DNA from: Polynucleobacter sp. AP-Melu-500A-A1
GTDB taxonomy: Bacteria; Pseudomonadota; Gammaproteobacteria; Burkholderiales; Burkholderiaceae
Reading direction: 5' to 3'
DNA length: 64,000 nt
Assembly: GCF_018882125.1 (NCBI RefSeq)
Contig: NZ_JACVOZ010000004.1
Location: 62,001 to 126,000, forward strand
Made by a program: the position numbers and the translations under genes. Positions 55,331-63,555 of the stretch are shown here, in pieces (the first letter of the stretch is position 1; each line of letters begins with the position of its first letter). The notes below the pieces were generated by a model. That model was not told where the DNA came from. It saw nothing but the letters and a program-made list of their open reading frames with translations, and searched no databases.

Positions 55331-56317
55331 ATGAAGTCATATTGGATGCAGAGCGATGGCATTAATGCCGACATCACATTACAAGAAACGGATCGTCCAG
55401 TACCGGGTCCTGGACAAATGTTGATTCGTGTGAAGGCGGCAGGCTTAAATCGCGGGGAATTTATCCTTGGTCATGGCCTTCATAAAGTGGGGTCTGCAAA
55501 GCAATTCGGTCTGGAGGCTTCTGGCGAAGTAGTCTCATGCGGGGAAGGCGTGACAGACTTTAAGCCTGGAGATCGAGTGATGGGTCGTTGTCCAGGGGCA
55601 TTTGCTGAATATGCCTTACTGTCTGCACCAGAAACCATGCACATACCAGCATCCTTAAATTGGGAGCAGGCTGCAGCACTACCGCTGACTTCATTGGTGG
55701 TATTTGATATGTTGTTAGTACAAGGCCACTTAAAGCCAGGCGAATGGGTCTTTATCACTGGAGTGAGTTCTGGTGTTGGCGTCTCTGCTTTAACAATGGC
55801 AAAAGCTTTGGGAGCAAAAGTCATTGGTACCTCTGGTTCTCAAGAAAAACTCGATCAGTTAAAAGCTTTAGGTTTGGATGTGGGTATTTGTACTCGTGAA
55901 CCTAATTTCTATGATGCGGTAATGAAGGCGACAGATGGCAAAGGCGTGGATTTAGTGATCAATGCCGTTGGCGGATCTGTATTTGCGGAATGCATCCGAT
56001 CGATGGCTTTTCAGGGTCGTCTTGCTACAGTGGGTTATGTTGATGGTGTTCTTAAAGCAGAAGTCGATATCGAAGCTATGCACGCTAAACGCTTAAACTT
56101 ATTTGGCGTATCCAATAAGTTTCGAACTGCAGCGCAGCGTTCAGCTGCAATGATAGAGTTTAAAAAATTAATTTTGCCCTTGATTGAAACGGGAAAAATT
56201 GTGCCTATGGTTTATCAAACCCTTCCATTTGAGAAGTTGCTAGAAGCTAAGGAGATCATGGACTCCAATCAACATCTTGGAAAAATTGTATTGGCAGGAA
56301 CCCCGGAGGAAGCCTAA
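55331..56317 (+). CDS. zinc-type alcohol dehydrogenase / quinone oxidoreductase family (MDR)
   Basis: A 328-residue medium-chain reductase. RPVPGPGQMLIRVKAAGLNR (22-41) opens the family, GLEASGEVVSCGEG the substrate part, and VFITGVSSGVGVSALTMAKA binds NADPH. The catalytic zinc Cys of alcohol dehydrogenases is not at its usual place, so it belongs to the zinc-independent quinone oxidoreductase type, which reduces enones or quinones. Stop overlaps the next start by one base. Confidence 0.88.
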   Translation: MKSYWMQSDGINADITLQETDRPVPGPGQMLIRVKAAGLNRGEFILGHGLHKVGSAKQFGLEASGEVVSCGEGVTDFKPGDRVMGRCPGAFAEYALLSAPETMHIPASLNWEQAAALPLTSLVVFDMLLVQGHLKPGEWVFITGVSSGVGVSALTMAKALGAKVIGTSGSQEKLDQLKALGLDVGICTREPNFYDAVMKATDGKGVDLVINAVGGSVFAECIRSMAFQGRLATVGYVDGVLKAEVDIEAMHAKRLNLFGVSNKFRTAAQRSAAMIEFKKLILPLIETGKIVPMVYQTLPFEKLLEAKEIMDSNQHLGKIVLAGTPEEA

Positions 56318-57282
56318 TGCGTTATTTGAAATTTCTACTGCCCATATTTATTGGAATAGGTACTTTTAGTATCCAAGCGCAACCCTATCCCAATAAGCCA
56401 ATTAAGTTAATTGTGGGCTTTGCACCTGGTGGCGCAGCAGATTATGTGGCGCGCAATATTAGTGTTCCCTTAGGTCAAGCTTTGGGTCAAACCATTGTGA
56501 TTGAAAACAAGCCTGGAGCTGGCTCTAGTATTGCTGCTGAACAAGTTGCTAAATCACCACCAGATGGTTACACCATTCTGATTGCAAGTCCTAGTAGTAT
56601 TTCTGTAAATCCTGCTTTAAGCCCTAAGTTGGGATATAAGCCGAGTGATTTTCAGCCAATCAGTAAGATTACAAGTTCCCCCGTTGTGATTGCGGTTTAT
56701 CCAGGCACTGGAATTAATTCTATTAAGGAGTTGATTGCAAAAGCGAAGCAAGATCCGGGCGCCTTGAACTACGCGACTTCAGGTAATGGTTCTGCACCAC
56801 ACTTGGCAGCTGCTTTATTTGGTCAAGTGGCCGATGTCAAAATGACCCACATTCCTTTTCGTGGTGGATCTCTAGCGATTCAATCGGTAATCGCTGGTGA
56901 TACACAACTTACCTTTGGTACTCCTCCATCAGTATTGCCAATGGTTCAAGCAGGGCGCTTAAAAGGCCTAGCAATTTCTGCAAAGGAACGCTCCCCTTTA
57001 GCTCCAAACATTCCTGGTATGAAAGAATCCGGCCTGCCTGATTACGCCATTGAGTTTTGGTATGGTTTATTTGTTCCTGCTGGAACACCACCAGCGATTG
57101 TGCAGAAGTTATTTGAGGCAACTCAAGCAGCATTAAAGCAACCCAATGTTAAAGCTGCTTTAGCACGTGAGGGTACCGATGTTTCACTATCGAGCTCTCC
57201 GGCACAGTTTGCAAAATTCCTCACTGAGGATGAAAAATTCTGGGTCAAGTTAGTAAAGTCTGCAGATGTTAGTGTTGATTAG
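56317..57282 (+). CDS. TctC/Bug-type solute receptor 6
   Basis: A 321-residue receptor with a signal peptide (to about residue 22). PYPNKPIKLIVGFAPGGAAD, ENKPGAGSSIAAEQVAKSPP and IPFRGGSLAIQSVIAGDTQL are the signatures; the usual PYKG is PFRG, a small pocket change. It is coupled to the reductase gene by a one-base overlap and has a GGAGG site. Confidence 0.91.
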   Translation: MRYLKFLLPIFIGIGTFSIQAQPYPNKPIKLIVGFAPGGAADYVARNISVPLGQALGQTIVIENKPGAGSSIAAEQVAKSPPDGYTILIASPSSISVNPALSPKLGYKPSDFQPISKITSSPVVIAVYPGTGINSIKELIAKAKQDPGALNYATSGNGSAPHLAAALFGQVADVKMTHIPFRGGSLAIQSVIAGDTQLTFGTPPSVLPMVQAGRLKGLAISAKERSPLAPNIPGMKESGLPDYAIEFWYGLFVPAGTPPAIVQKLFEATQAALKQPNVKAALAREGTDVSLSSSPAQFAKFLTEDEKFWVKLVKSADVSVD

Positions 57283-57305
57283 ACATATATAAAGAGATAA
57301 AAGAG

Positions 57306-58271
57306 ATGGCAATGAAAATCCATAAGCTAGTGATGCTCGTATTAAGTAGTATCGCAATCAATGCCTTCGCAGCATATCCCGATAAACCCATTACACTCGT
57401 AGTGCCTGTCCCTCCTGGTGGAATATTGGATGCAGTTGCAAGAATGATTGCTCCAGAAATGACCAAAATTTTGGGTCAACCGATTGTGATTGAGAATAAA
57501 ACGGGTGCTGGTGGAAATATTGCCGCAACTGCCGTTGCCAAATCAGCGCCCGATGGTTACACATTACTTTTGGGCTACTCCATGTTTCATGTGGCCAATC
57601 CATCAATGTATGCCAACTTAGCATGGGACCCAATACGAGACTTTGCTCCAGTAAGTATGTTGGTAGTTTCGCCGCATGTACTTGCAGTCAATCCTGCGGT
57701 ACCAGCAAATACTTTGCAGGAGTTAGTAAATTATGCAAAAGCCAATCCAGGAAAGCTCAATTACGCAACTTCTGGAAATGGTTCTGTGCCTCACATTGGG
57801 GTAGAGCTTTTTAAACAACAAAATCAGTTAAATATTACCCATGTGCCTTACCGCGGTGCTGGCCCTGCCATGCTAGATGTGATTGCAGGTAATGTGCAGA
57901 TGACTGTAGCAACGCCCCCATCTTTAATGCAGTTTGTGCAGCAAGGAAAGATGAAGGCTTTAGCTGTTGCGGCCAAGAAGCGTATCCCCCAAATGCCAGA
58001 TGTTCCGACTTCAGCAGAAGCCGGCTTCCCCGGTTTTGAATTAGAAGCCTGGATTGGTATTTTGGCTCCAGCTGGAACGCCCCCAGCCGTGATTGCAACC
58101 CTGAACGATGCTGCTAGAACTACGCTCAATAACCCACAGGTAAAGCAGGCTCTTGAAAAGTCTGGAGTTGAGTTGCGATATATGAACCCAACACAGTTCG
58201 ATGCCACCATTCGTAAAGATATTCAATATTGGTCTAAGGTCATTAAGACTGCCAATATCACTGTAGATTGA
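57306..58271 (+). CDS. TctC/Bug-type solute receptor 7
   Basis: A 321-residue receptor directly after receptor 6. Signal peptide to about residue 21 (NAFA). AYPDKPITLVVPVPPGGILD, ENKTGAGGNIAATAVAKSAP and VPYRGAGPAMLDVIAGNVQM are the signatures. The two back-to-back copies differ throughout, so they are not a recent duplication. The next gene is the RraA-like aldolase. Confidence 0.91.
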   Translation: MAMKIHKLVMLVLSSIAINAFAAYPDKPITLVVPVPPGGILDAVARMIAPEMTKILGQPIVIENKTGAGGNIAATAVAKSAPDGYTLLLGYSMFHVANPSMYANLAWDPIRDFAPVSMLVVSPHVLAVNPAVPANTLQELVNYAKANPGKLNYATSGNGSVPHIGVELFKQQNQLNITHVPYRGAGPAMLDVIAGNVQMTVATPPSLMQFVQQGKMKALAVAAKKRIPQMPDVPTSAEAGFPGFELEAWIGILAPAGTPPAVIATLNDAARTTLNNPQVKQALEKSGVELRYMNPTQFDATIRKDIQYWSKVIKTANITVD

Positions 58272-58298
58272 ATTTAAAAGAATCTGAAGAATGCAAAA

Positions 58299-58979
58299 AT
58301 GACTGACACCACTAAATCAAACCAATTTATAGACCGAGCCAAAAAGCTTGATTGTGCCGCCATTAGTGATGCACTCGATCGCTCGGGGGTTGTGGGGCAG
58401 TGCTATAAGATTGCTGCCTGTGATCCTAAGTTTCGGATGGTTGGTCATGCATATACCGTCTTATATCGCTTAGCCAATCCTGATGAAGAAGGTAATGTAG
58501 GTGAGTATATTGATGATGTACCGCCAGGTAATGTGATTGTGATCGACAATCAAGGGCGCGATGAAATGACTACTTGGGGCAATATTTTGACCGAGATGGC
58601 GCACCAAAGAAAAGTGGCTGGTACTGTCATTGACGGTATTAATCGCGATGTCTCTTTATGCCGCGAATTGAATTACCCAATCTATAGCAGTGGCTACTGG
58701 ATGAGAACTGGTAAAGGCAGAATTCAGTTGGCTGGTTTACAGGTTTCAGTAAAGATTGGCGGCGTATCAGTAAATCCTGGAGACTTAGTGTGTGGTGACC
58801 CAGATGGCGTTGTTGTCGTACCGAGCCAGATGCAAGAGCAAGTGCTGAACTATGCCGAAGAGATTTTTTCTAGAGAAAATCAAGTCAGAAAAAGCATTCG
58901 AGAAGGCATGAGAATGGACGAAGCAAGAAAGCTCCAAAAGTATCATTTCTTACAGAGCCAGGACTACGAGAAGAAATAA
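58299..58979 (+). CDS. RraA-like protein, class II 4-hydroxy-4-methyl-2-oxoglutarate aldolase type
   Basis: A 226-residue protein. LDCAAISDALDRSGVVGQCY and the GTVIDGINRDVSLCRELNYP region, with the Arg-Asp pair that binds metal and pyruvate enolate, are the RraA/HMG-aldolase pattern. VSVNPGDLVCGDPDGVVVVP is the C-terminal conserved stretch. LigK-type members cleave 4-carboxy-4-hydroxy-2-oxoadipate to pyruvate and oxaloacetate; RNase E inhibitor activity is the other family role but unlikely here. Last gene of the array. Confidence 0.85.
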   Translation: MTDTTKSNQFIDRAKKLDCAAISDALDRSGVVGQCYKIAACDPKFRMVGHAYTVLYRLANPDEEGNVGEYIDDVPPGNVIVIDNQGRDEMTTWGNILTEMAHQRKVAGTVIDGINRDVSLCRELNYPIYSSGYWMRTGKGRIQLAGLQVSVKIGGVSVNPGDLVCGDPDGVVVVPSQMQEQVLNYAEEIFSRENQVRKSIREGMRMDEARKLQKYHFLQSQDYEKK

Positions 58980-58985
58980 ATTTTC

Positions 58986-59333
58986 TTAATTACTTCGTAG
59001 GCGGGCGCTTTTGCGTACCCGTTCATAAAAACTATTGGGCTTTGTTTTAACCCATTGAATAAATTTCTGCATTTCAGCATGTTCTCTGAGAATGGCTGCA
59101 TGATTTAATTGTGTGGCCAATTCTGTTTCTGTAAATAAGGCATGGATTTGCTTATGGCAAATACGATGTAGATATTCAGTAGCTTTGCCACCTTTGGACT
59201 TTGGTACGAGATGGTGCGCATCCTTTTGAGAATCTGGAATAACACGATCGCATATTGGACAAATCAGGACAGCATCCTTTTTGACTACTGGCGGTTGAAG
59301 CGCAATCAGTTTTTGCCGAATTTTCCCAATCAT
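58986..59333 (-). CDS. HNH endonuclease domain protein
   Basis: A 115-residue protein. CPICDRVIPDSQKDAHHLVP (20-39) has the CxxC zinc pair and the HH of the HNH fold, and HRICHKQIHALFTETEL the rest. It is small and could be a restriction-related, mobile or housekeeping nuclease. It is alone on this strand and divergent from the photolyase cluster. Target unknown. Confidence 0.82.
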   Translation of the reverse strand: MIGKIRQKLIALQPPVVKKDAVLICPICDRVIPDSQKDAHHLVPKSKGGKATEYLHRICHKQIHALFTETELATQLNHAAILREHAEMQKFIQWVKTKPNSFYERVRKSARLRSN

Positions 59334-59362
59334 TTCTATTAATCCATCGTGTAACGTACCCT

Positions 59363-59395
59363 GCTAGTTTAGTAAATAAGCCTTAAACTTGCTGG
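59363..59395 (+). promoter_or_regulatory. shared upstream element, copy 1
   Basis: A 33-base stretch that ends at the base before the ATG of the TIGR03643 gene. It aligns without gaps with 62109-62141, 27 of 33 positions identical. Common blocks include GCTAGTTTA, AATAAG and CTTAAA. No Shine-Dalgarno sequence is present, so transcripts may be leaderless. Likely a shared promoter or operator. Confidence 0.6.
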
Positions 59396-59665
59396 ATGCC
59401 AAAGCCCTTTATCAATTCTCTGTCAGAGTCAGATATATCCCGCCTTATAGAAATGGCCTGGGAGGACCGTACCCCATTTGATGCCATTGAAAAATCCTTT
59501 GGTTTATCTGAACCTCAAGTCATTGAACTGATGCGCAGTCAGCTAAAGCGATCCTCTTTTGAGCTTTGGAGAAAAAGAGTGACAGGCAGGGCGACCAAGC
59601 ATATCGCTCTACGCAGCAAAGAAGTTCAACGGGCTTTTTGCCCTACACAATACAAAAATAAATGA
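59396..59665 (+). CDS. TIGR03643 family protein
   Basis: An 89-residue protein: SESDISRLIEMAWEDRTPFD, AIEKSFGLSEPQVIELMRSQ and KRSSFELWRKRVTGRATKH match TIGR03643. It is a helix-rich, possibly DNA-binding, protein commonly found beside cryptochrome/photolyase genes. It overlaps the photolyase gene by 4 bases (ATGA), so the two are translated together. The molecular role is not known. Confidence 0.85.
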   Translation: MPKPFINSLSESDISRLIEMAWEDRTPFDAIEKSFGLSEPQVIELMRSQLKRSSFELWRKRVTGRATKHIALRSKEVQRAFCPTQYKNK

Positions 59666-61200
59666 AGCTAGCTAATAGGCTCGTATTGATTCTTGGGGAT
59701 CAGTTAGATCTGCAGGGTGCTGCTTTGAGAAATTTTAAGCATGAGACTGATGAAATCATCATGATTGAGTCAGCAAATGAGGCTCAATATGTCTGGACCC
59801 ATAAAGCTAAGATTGCTTTATTTCTATCGTCCATGCGTCACTTTGCAAAGACACTCGAAGATCAAAAATATCCACTTACTTATATTAAAGAATCCCCTTT
59901 ATCGATTATTGAGGTGTTAAGGCAGCAGATTCTGCAAAAGAATATCAGTCACTTGGTGTGTATTGAGCCTGGCGAGTGGCGGCTCAGAAAATCCATCGAG
60001 GCTCTAGCCACTGAATTAAATATAGAACTTGAAATTCTGGAGGATGAACATTTTTATTGCAGCCCTCAAGAGTTTAAGAATTGGGTGGCAGATAAAAAAG
60101 AAATCAGACTGGAATATTTTTATCGCCTCATGCGCAAGACTCACCAGATTTTGATCGATGCTGACGGCAATCCCGAAGGAGGGCAATGGAACTTTGATCA
60201 AGATAATCGTAAGCCTTATCCCAAGAAGGGTCCTGGACTGATTGATGCCCCTAAAAGTTTTGAGCCTGATGAGATTACTCAAGAGGTATTAGATTTTGTC
60301 AGTAAAACCTACAAAGAACATCCAGGCTCATTGGACCACTTCAATTGGGCGGTTACGAGAGAACAAGCTTTAGAGTCGCTTCAGTATTTTATTGACTATC
60401 GATTGCGTCACTTTGGCATGTATCAAGACGCCATGTGGACAAATACTCCTTTTGGTTGGCACTCTGTCATCTCGTCCGCGCTCAATCTCAAGCTTTTGAA
60501 TCCGCGAGAAGTGATTGCAGCAGTCATGCTTGCCTGGAAAAAGGATCCATCCCTTGAGCTTTCAAATATCGAGGGATTTACTCGGCAAATCTTAGGCTGG
60601 AGAGAGTTTGTGAGGGGGATGTATTACCTTGATATGCCTCAAATGGCGCAAGATAACTTTTATGAGCATCAGCGTGCTCTGCCAAAATGGTATTGGACCG
60701 GTCAAACCCAGATGGCTTGTATGCAAGATGCGATTGGTCAAACACTGCAGTATGGGTACGCTCACCATATCCAACGCCTAATGGTGACTGGAAACTTTGC
60801 ACTTCTAGCTGAAATCTTGCCCAGTCAGGTGTGTGACTGGTATTTAGCAGTCTATGTAGATGCTATCGAATGGGTAGAGTTACCCAATACAGCCGGCATG
60901 GCTTTATTTGCGAATGGCGGACGTTTTACCAGCAAGCCCTATATTGCCAGTGGTGCTTATATCAAGCGTATGAGTAATTATTGCGGCACCTGTAAATATA
61001 AGCCCGATGTTCGTTTTGGTGAATCTGCCTGTCCTATTACTACGCTATATTGGAATTTCTTAATCAAGCATCGCGCCCAATTTGAGGCTAGTCCACGCAC
61101 TCGATTGATGACTGCAAATTTAAAGAGAATTAGCGATTCCGATCAGTTATCCATTCAAGAGCACGCAAAAGTATTGCTTAATAATTTGGATGATCTTTAA
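59662..61200 (+). CDS. phrB: iron-sulfur bacterial (6-4) photolyase (PhrB type)
   Basis: A 512-residue protein of the deoxyribodipyrimidine-photolyase-related family. Cys353, Cys441, Cys444 and Cys457 (NYCGTCKYKP, ESACP) fit the four [4Fe-4S] ligands of Agrobacterium PhrB (350, 438, 441, 454) with a constant offset of three. RLVLILGDQLDLQGAALRNF leads the N-terminal antenna domain, and RQILGWREFVRGMYYLDMPQ and VTGNFALLAEILPSQVCDWY form the FAD site. It repairs (6-4) photoproducts with blue light. A DUF2256 gene follows at the next base. Confidence 0.93.
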   Translation: MKLANRLVLILGDQLDLQGAALRNFKHETDEIIMIESANEAQYVWTHKAKIALFLSSMRHFAKTLEDQKYPLTYIKESPLSIIEVLRQQILQKNISHLVCIEPGEWRLRKSIEALATELNIELEILEDEHFYCSPQEFKNWVADKKEIRLEYFYRLMRKTHQILIDADGNPEGGQWNFDQDNRKPYPKKGPGLIDAPKSFEPDEITQEVLDFVSKTYKEHPGSLDHFNWAVTREQALESLQYFIDYRLRHFGMYQDAMWTNTPFGWHSVISSALNLKLLNPREVIAAVMLAWKKDPSLELSNIEGFTRQILGWREFVRGMYYLDMPQMAQDNFYEHQRALPKWYWTGQTQMACMQDAIGQTLQYGYAHHIQRLMVTGNFALLAEILPSQVCDWYLAVYVDAIEWVELPNTAGMALFANGGRFTSKPYIASGAYIKRMSNYCGTCKYKPDVRFGESACPITTLYWNFLIKHRAQFEASPRTRLMTANLKRISDSDQLSIQEHAKVLLNNLDDL

Positions 61201-61371
61201 GTGAAGGAAAAATCAGTTAGTTTTAAAGGTAACAAAAGCTTTTTACCAAGCAAGATCTGTGTTGTTTGTAACAAAGAAATGACCTGGAGAAAGTCTTGGG
61301 AAAAAAATTGGGAATCAGTAAAGTACTGCTCAGATGCTTGCAGAAAAAAGGCTCCTAAGGCGTCTACCTAA
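61201..61371 (+). CDS. DUF2256 mini-protein
   Basis: A 56-residue protein that starts with GTG on the base after the photolyase stop. KICVVCNKEMTWRKSWEKNW (18-37) and VKYCSDACRKKA (40-51) give two zinc-finger-like Cys pairs (20/23 and 43/47) and the WRK motif of DUF2256. The family is nearly always beside photolyase genes. Role unknown; a metal-binding accessory for the photolyase is one idea. Confidence 0.88.
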   Translation: MKEKSVSFKGNKSFLPSKICVVCNKEMTWRKSWEKNWESVKYCSDACRKKAPKAST

Positions 61372-61383
61372 AGCGAATATGAA

Positions 61384-62079
61384 CTACCAAGGCAATCGCT
61401 CGCCTGAGTAGGAGATAAAAGTACCAGAGTCTTGCTTCTCAAGACTTTCAATGACCTTGAACATATCGCCTGCAGCATCCCATGGTGGTCTACCAATCTG
61501 CTCTCCGCAAAAGGGTTGTGACAATCTGGAGTTCACAGTGCCAGGATGAATGGCAACTAGAGCAGTATTCGGTTTTGTTCGTGCAAATTCAATAGCGGCA
61601 GTTTTAATTAGCATGTTGAGTGCTGCCTTAGAGGCGCGGTAGCTATACCAACCTCCAAGACGATTATCTTCAATGCTTCCTACTTTTGCTGAAAGGGTAG
61701 CCATCACACTGTGATTGGTATCAAGTAGTTTTGAAAAATATTTGATAGTTAAAGCTGGGCCAATTGCATTAATCTGCATGAGATCTACTAACTGATCTGA
61801 GTTGATGTCTTCTAATCTTTTTTCAGGCATCCATTCAGAGGTATGTAATACACCAATCGTATTAATGATGAGCTGAAAGGGCCCTTCTGGAGCAAGTGCT
61901 TTGGCAGCTGCTTCTATTGACTCAGGCCGCTGGTAATCAATCGGAATTTCAGAATTTCGGTGAAGACCAATAGCGCTTGTACATAGGGGATTGCTTTGCA
62001 ACAGCTCCATAAAGGCTGATCCGATAGTGCCGGAAGAGCCAATAATGAGGGCTTTAAAGGGTTGGGGTAGCAGTGCCAT
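61384..62079 (-). CDS. SDR family oxidoreductase
   Basis: A 231-residue short-chain dehydrogenase. ALIIGSSGTIGSAFMELLQS binds the cofactor, then INTIGVLHTS, YSYRASKAALNMLIKTAAIE with the catalytic Tyr and Lys, and VAIHPGTVNSRLSQPFCGEQ. It resembles the C-factor/CsgA-like SDRs frequent beside photolyase genes. Convergent with phrB and divergent from the DCC gene. Substrate unknown. Confidence 0.86.
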   Translation of the reverse strand: MALLPQPFKALIIGSSGTIGSAFMELLQSNPLCTSAIGLHRNSEIPIDYQRPESIEAAAKALAPEGPFQLIINTIGVLHTSEWMPEKRLEDINSDQLVDLMQINAIGPALTIKYFSKLLDTNHSVMATLSAKVGSIEDNRLGGWYSYRASKAALNMLIKTAAIEFARTKPNTALVAIHPGTVNSRLSQPFCGEQIGRPPWDAAGDMFKVIESLEKQDSGTFISYSGERLPW

Positions 62080-62108
62080 AAGCTCTTTTAATAAATAGGG
62101 TGTCCTCA

Positions 62109-62141
62109 GCTAGTTTATTGAATAAGTCTTAAAATTACTTG
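62109..62141 (+). promoter_or_regulatory. shared upstream element, copy 2
   Basis: Gapless match (27 of 33) to 59363-59395. It ends at the base before the GTG of the DCC-family gene, which supports that start. No Shine-Dalgarno is visible. The two copies frame the photolyase cluster. Confidence 0.6.
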
Positions 62142-62555
62142 GTGAACCCCAAATTACAAAAACTAAGCCTCTTTTATGATGGCGCCTGTCCCTTATGTCA
62201 GGCAGAGATTCTATTTTTGTCTGGCCGTAATCAAGCAGGCTTATTAGAATTTATTGACATCAATTCAGAGAGATATGATCCTATCAAGGTTGGTATTTCA
62301 TGTGAAGAAGCCTTGGCAGCGATGTATGGGCAATATGCCGATGGCACCCTAATAAGCGGACCTGCTGTTTTCCCAGCAGCCTATCAAAGGGCTAACTTGC
62401 CAAAACTGGCTTGGTTCTTCTCAAGAAAATCTTTGCAACCAGCATTGCAAATAGGCTATCGATTCTTTGCGAAAAATAGACATGCAATTTCTGGCTTATT
62501 AGGGCCGGGAGCACTTTGGCTAGTGAAGTCTTCAAGACAAAAGACGCATGCTTAA
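62142..62555 (+). CDS. DCC-family thiol-disulfide oxidoreductase-like protein (DUF393)
   Basis: About 137 residues from the GTG at 62142; a TTG at 62139 is in frame but the shared upstream element points to 62142. LFYDGACPLCQAEILFLSGR holds the CPLC pair that gives the family its name, and the body AAYQRANLPKLAWFF follows. DCC proteins are thought to act in redox reactions and often lie near photolyases. Redox partner unknown. Confidence 0.87.
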   Translation: MNPKLQKLSLFYDGACPLCQAEILFLSGRNQAGLLEFIDINSERYDPIKVGISCEEALAAMYGQYADGTLISGPAVFPAAYQRANLPKLAWFFSRKSLQPALQIGYRFFAKNRHAISGLLGPGALWLVKSSRQKTHA

Positions 62556-62593
62556 AAATAAATGAATAGCGAATTAAGGAATTAGGAGTCAAT

Positions 62594-63025
62594 GTGAGAT
62601 TAGAAGATAAAGATCCAGCCAGACATGCTGGCATTGAATACCCAATGGAAGTGGGTGCGCCAGTCTTTGCGCCGATTAAAGTGGTTGAGGAAAAAGATAA
62701 AGCAGTCAATGTCGCCAGACAAAATGCGAAGCTCGAATACGATCGCATCATGGAGCAGGCAGAAGTGCTCATGAAGCAAGCAAGAGCCCTGCAAGCTAGA
62801 TTAGATGCTACGGAAATGGTTCATTGTGCTAAATTTGGCTTTAATCCAATTCATGGAAAAATTTATCACCTCTATTATGATGAACGCAATCAAGTGAATG
62901 TCTTGATCCAAAATGCCCCAAATAATTGGAGCTGTGGAATTCCGGATGGTTGGAACTACTTGATGGCTGTTAAGAAGTTGGGTGATAGTACTTGGGCCAT
63001 CATCGAAGAAGACCAGCCCTTGTGA
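62594..63025 (+). CDS. DUF2452 family protein
   Basis: A 143-residue protein starting at GTG, with AGGAG 5 bases before it. ARHAGIEYPMEVGAPVFAPI, a coiled-coil-like stretch (about 40-75) and VHCAKFGFNPIHGKIYHLYY then SCGIPDGWNYLMAVKKLGDS are typical of DUF2452. Soluble; function unknown. Its stop overlaps the start of the HPP gene. Confidence 0.78.
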   Translation: MRLEDKDPARHAGIEYPMEVGAPVFAPIKVVEEKDKAVNVARQNAKLEYDRIMEQAEVLMKQARALQARLDATEMVHCAKFGFNPIHGKIYHLYYDERNQVNVLIQNAPNNWSCGIPDGWNYLMAVKKLGDSTWAIIEEDQPL

Positions 63026-63528
63026 AAATTTTATTTTTGCGTTTGTTGTGGGTACTTCTTGGATCAACGATAGCAATTAGCTTGGCTTTATGGGTAACCC
63101 AGGCAAATTCACCATTACTGCTGGCTTCTCTTGGTGGTACAACTCTTTTTCTATTTGTACTATCGACGGCTCCTGCTGCACAACCAAGAGCAGTATTTGG
63201 CGCGCATTTAATCGGGGCCCTCATTGGAATCATCGCTTACCAATTATTTGGAGATGCTTTTTGGGTTTACGTTTTTGCCCTGGTGGTAACCATTGGTGTA
63301 TTGCTATTGGTGAGATGTGTACATCCACCAGCTGGCGCTAATCCACTCATTATGATTCAGGCGCATGCAAGTTTTATACATCTAGGGGTAACAGTGCTGG
63401 TTGGTGTGTCTATTATTTTTGCAGTTGCCTATATCTGGAGTAGATTGGGTATTGGATCTAGAAAATATCCTGTTTCTTGGAATCAACCCTCACCACCATC
63501 CTTAAATTGGAGTATTTGGGAGCGGTAA
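63022..63528 (+). CDS. HPP family membrane protein
   Basis: About 168 residues from the GTG at 63022, which overlaps the DUF2452 stop (GTGA); a GTG-less longer frame from 62992 is less likely. Four hydrophobic helices. LVRCVHPPAGANPLIMIQAH holds the HPP motif of the family, plus LASLGGTTLFLFVLS and AVFGAHLIGALIGIIAYQLF. HPP proteins are integral membrane proteins; a nitrite transporter role is known for one plant member. Exact role here unknown. Confidence 0.85.
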   Translation: MKILFLRLLWVLLGSTIAISLALWVTQANSPLLLASLGGTTLFLFVLSTAPAAQPRAVFGAHLIGALIGIIAYQLFGDAFWVYVFALVVTIGVLLLVRCVHPPAGANPLIMIQAHASFIHLGVTVLVGVSIIFAVAYIWSRLGIGSRKYPVSWNQPSPPSLNWSIWER

Positions 63529-63555
63529 TTTCAGTATCTGTCCCAATCTAATGGG

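Noticed and set aside
43031-58271. Recent gene duplication or assembly error among the TctC genes
   Set aside because: The receptors differ along their whole length and each has different neighbours; back-to-back receptors 6 and 7 also differ clearly.
36212-58979. Catabolic island as a mobile element or genomic island
   Set aside because: No integrase, transposase, tRNA or flanking repeats seen, and the genes look like the rest of the window in composition by eye.
51357-58979. Complete protocatechuate 4,5-cleavage pathway
   Set aside because: LigI-like and RraA-like proteins occur, but the dioxygenase, the semialdehyde dehydrogenase and the hydratase are not in the window.
58986-59333. HNH gene as part of an anti-phage defence system
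   Set aside because: It stands alone with no methylase, helicase or other defence gene nearby.
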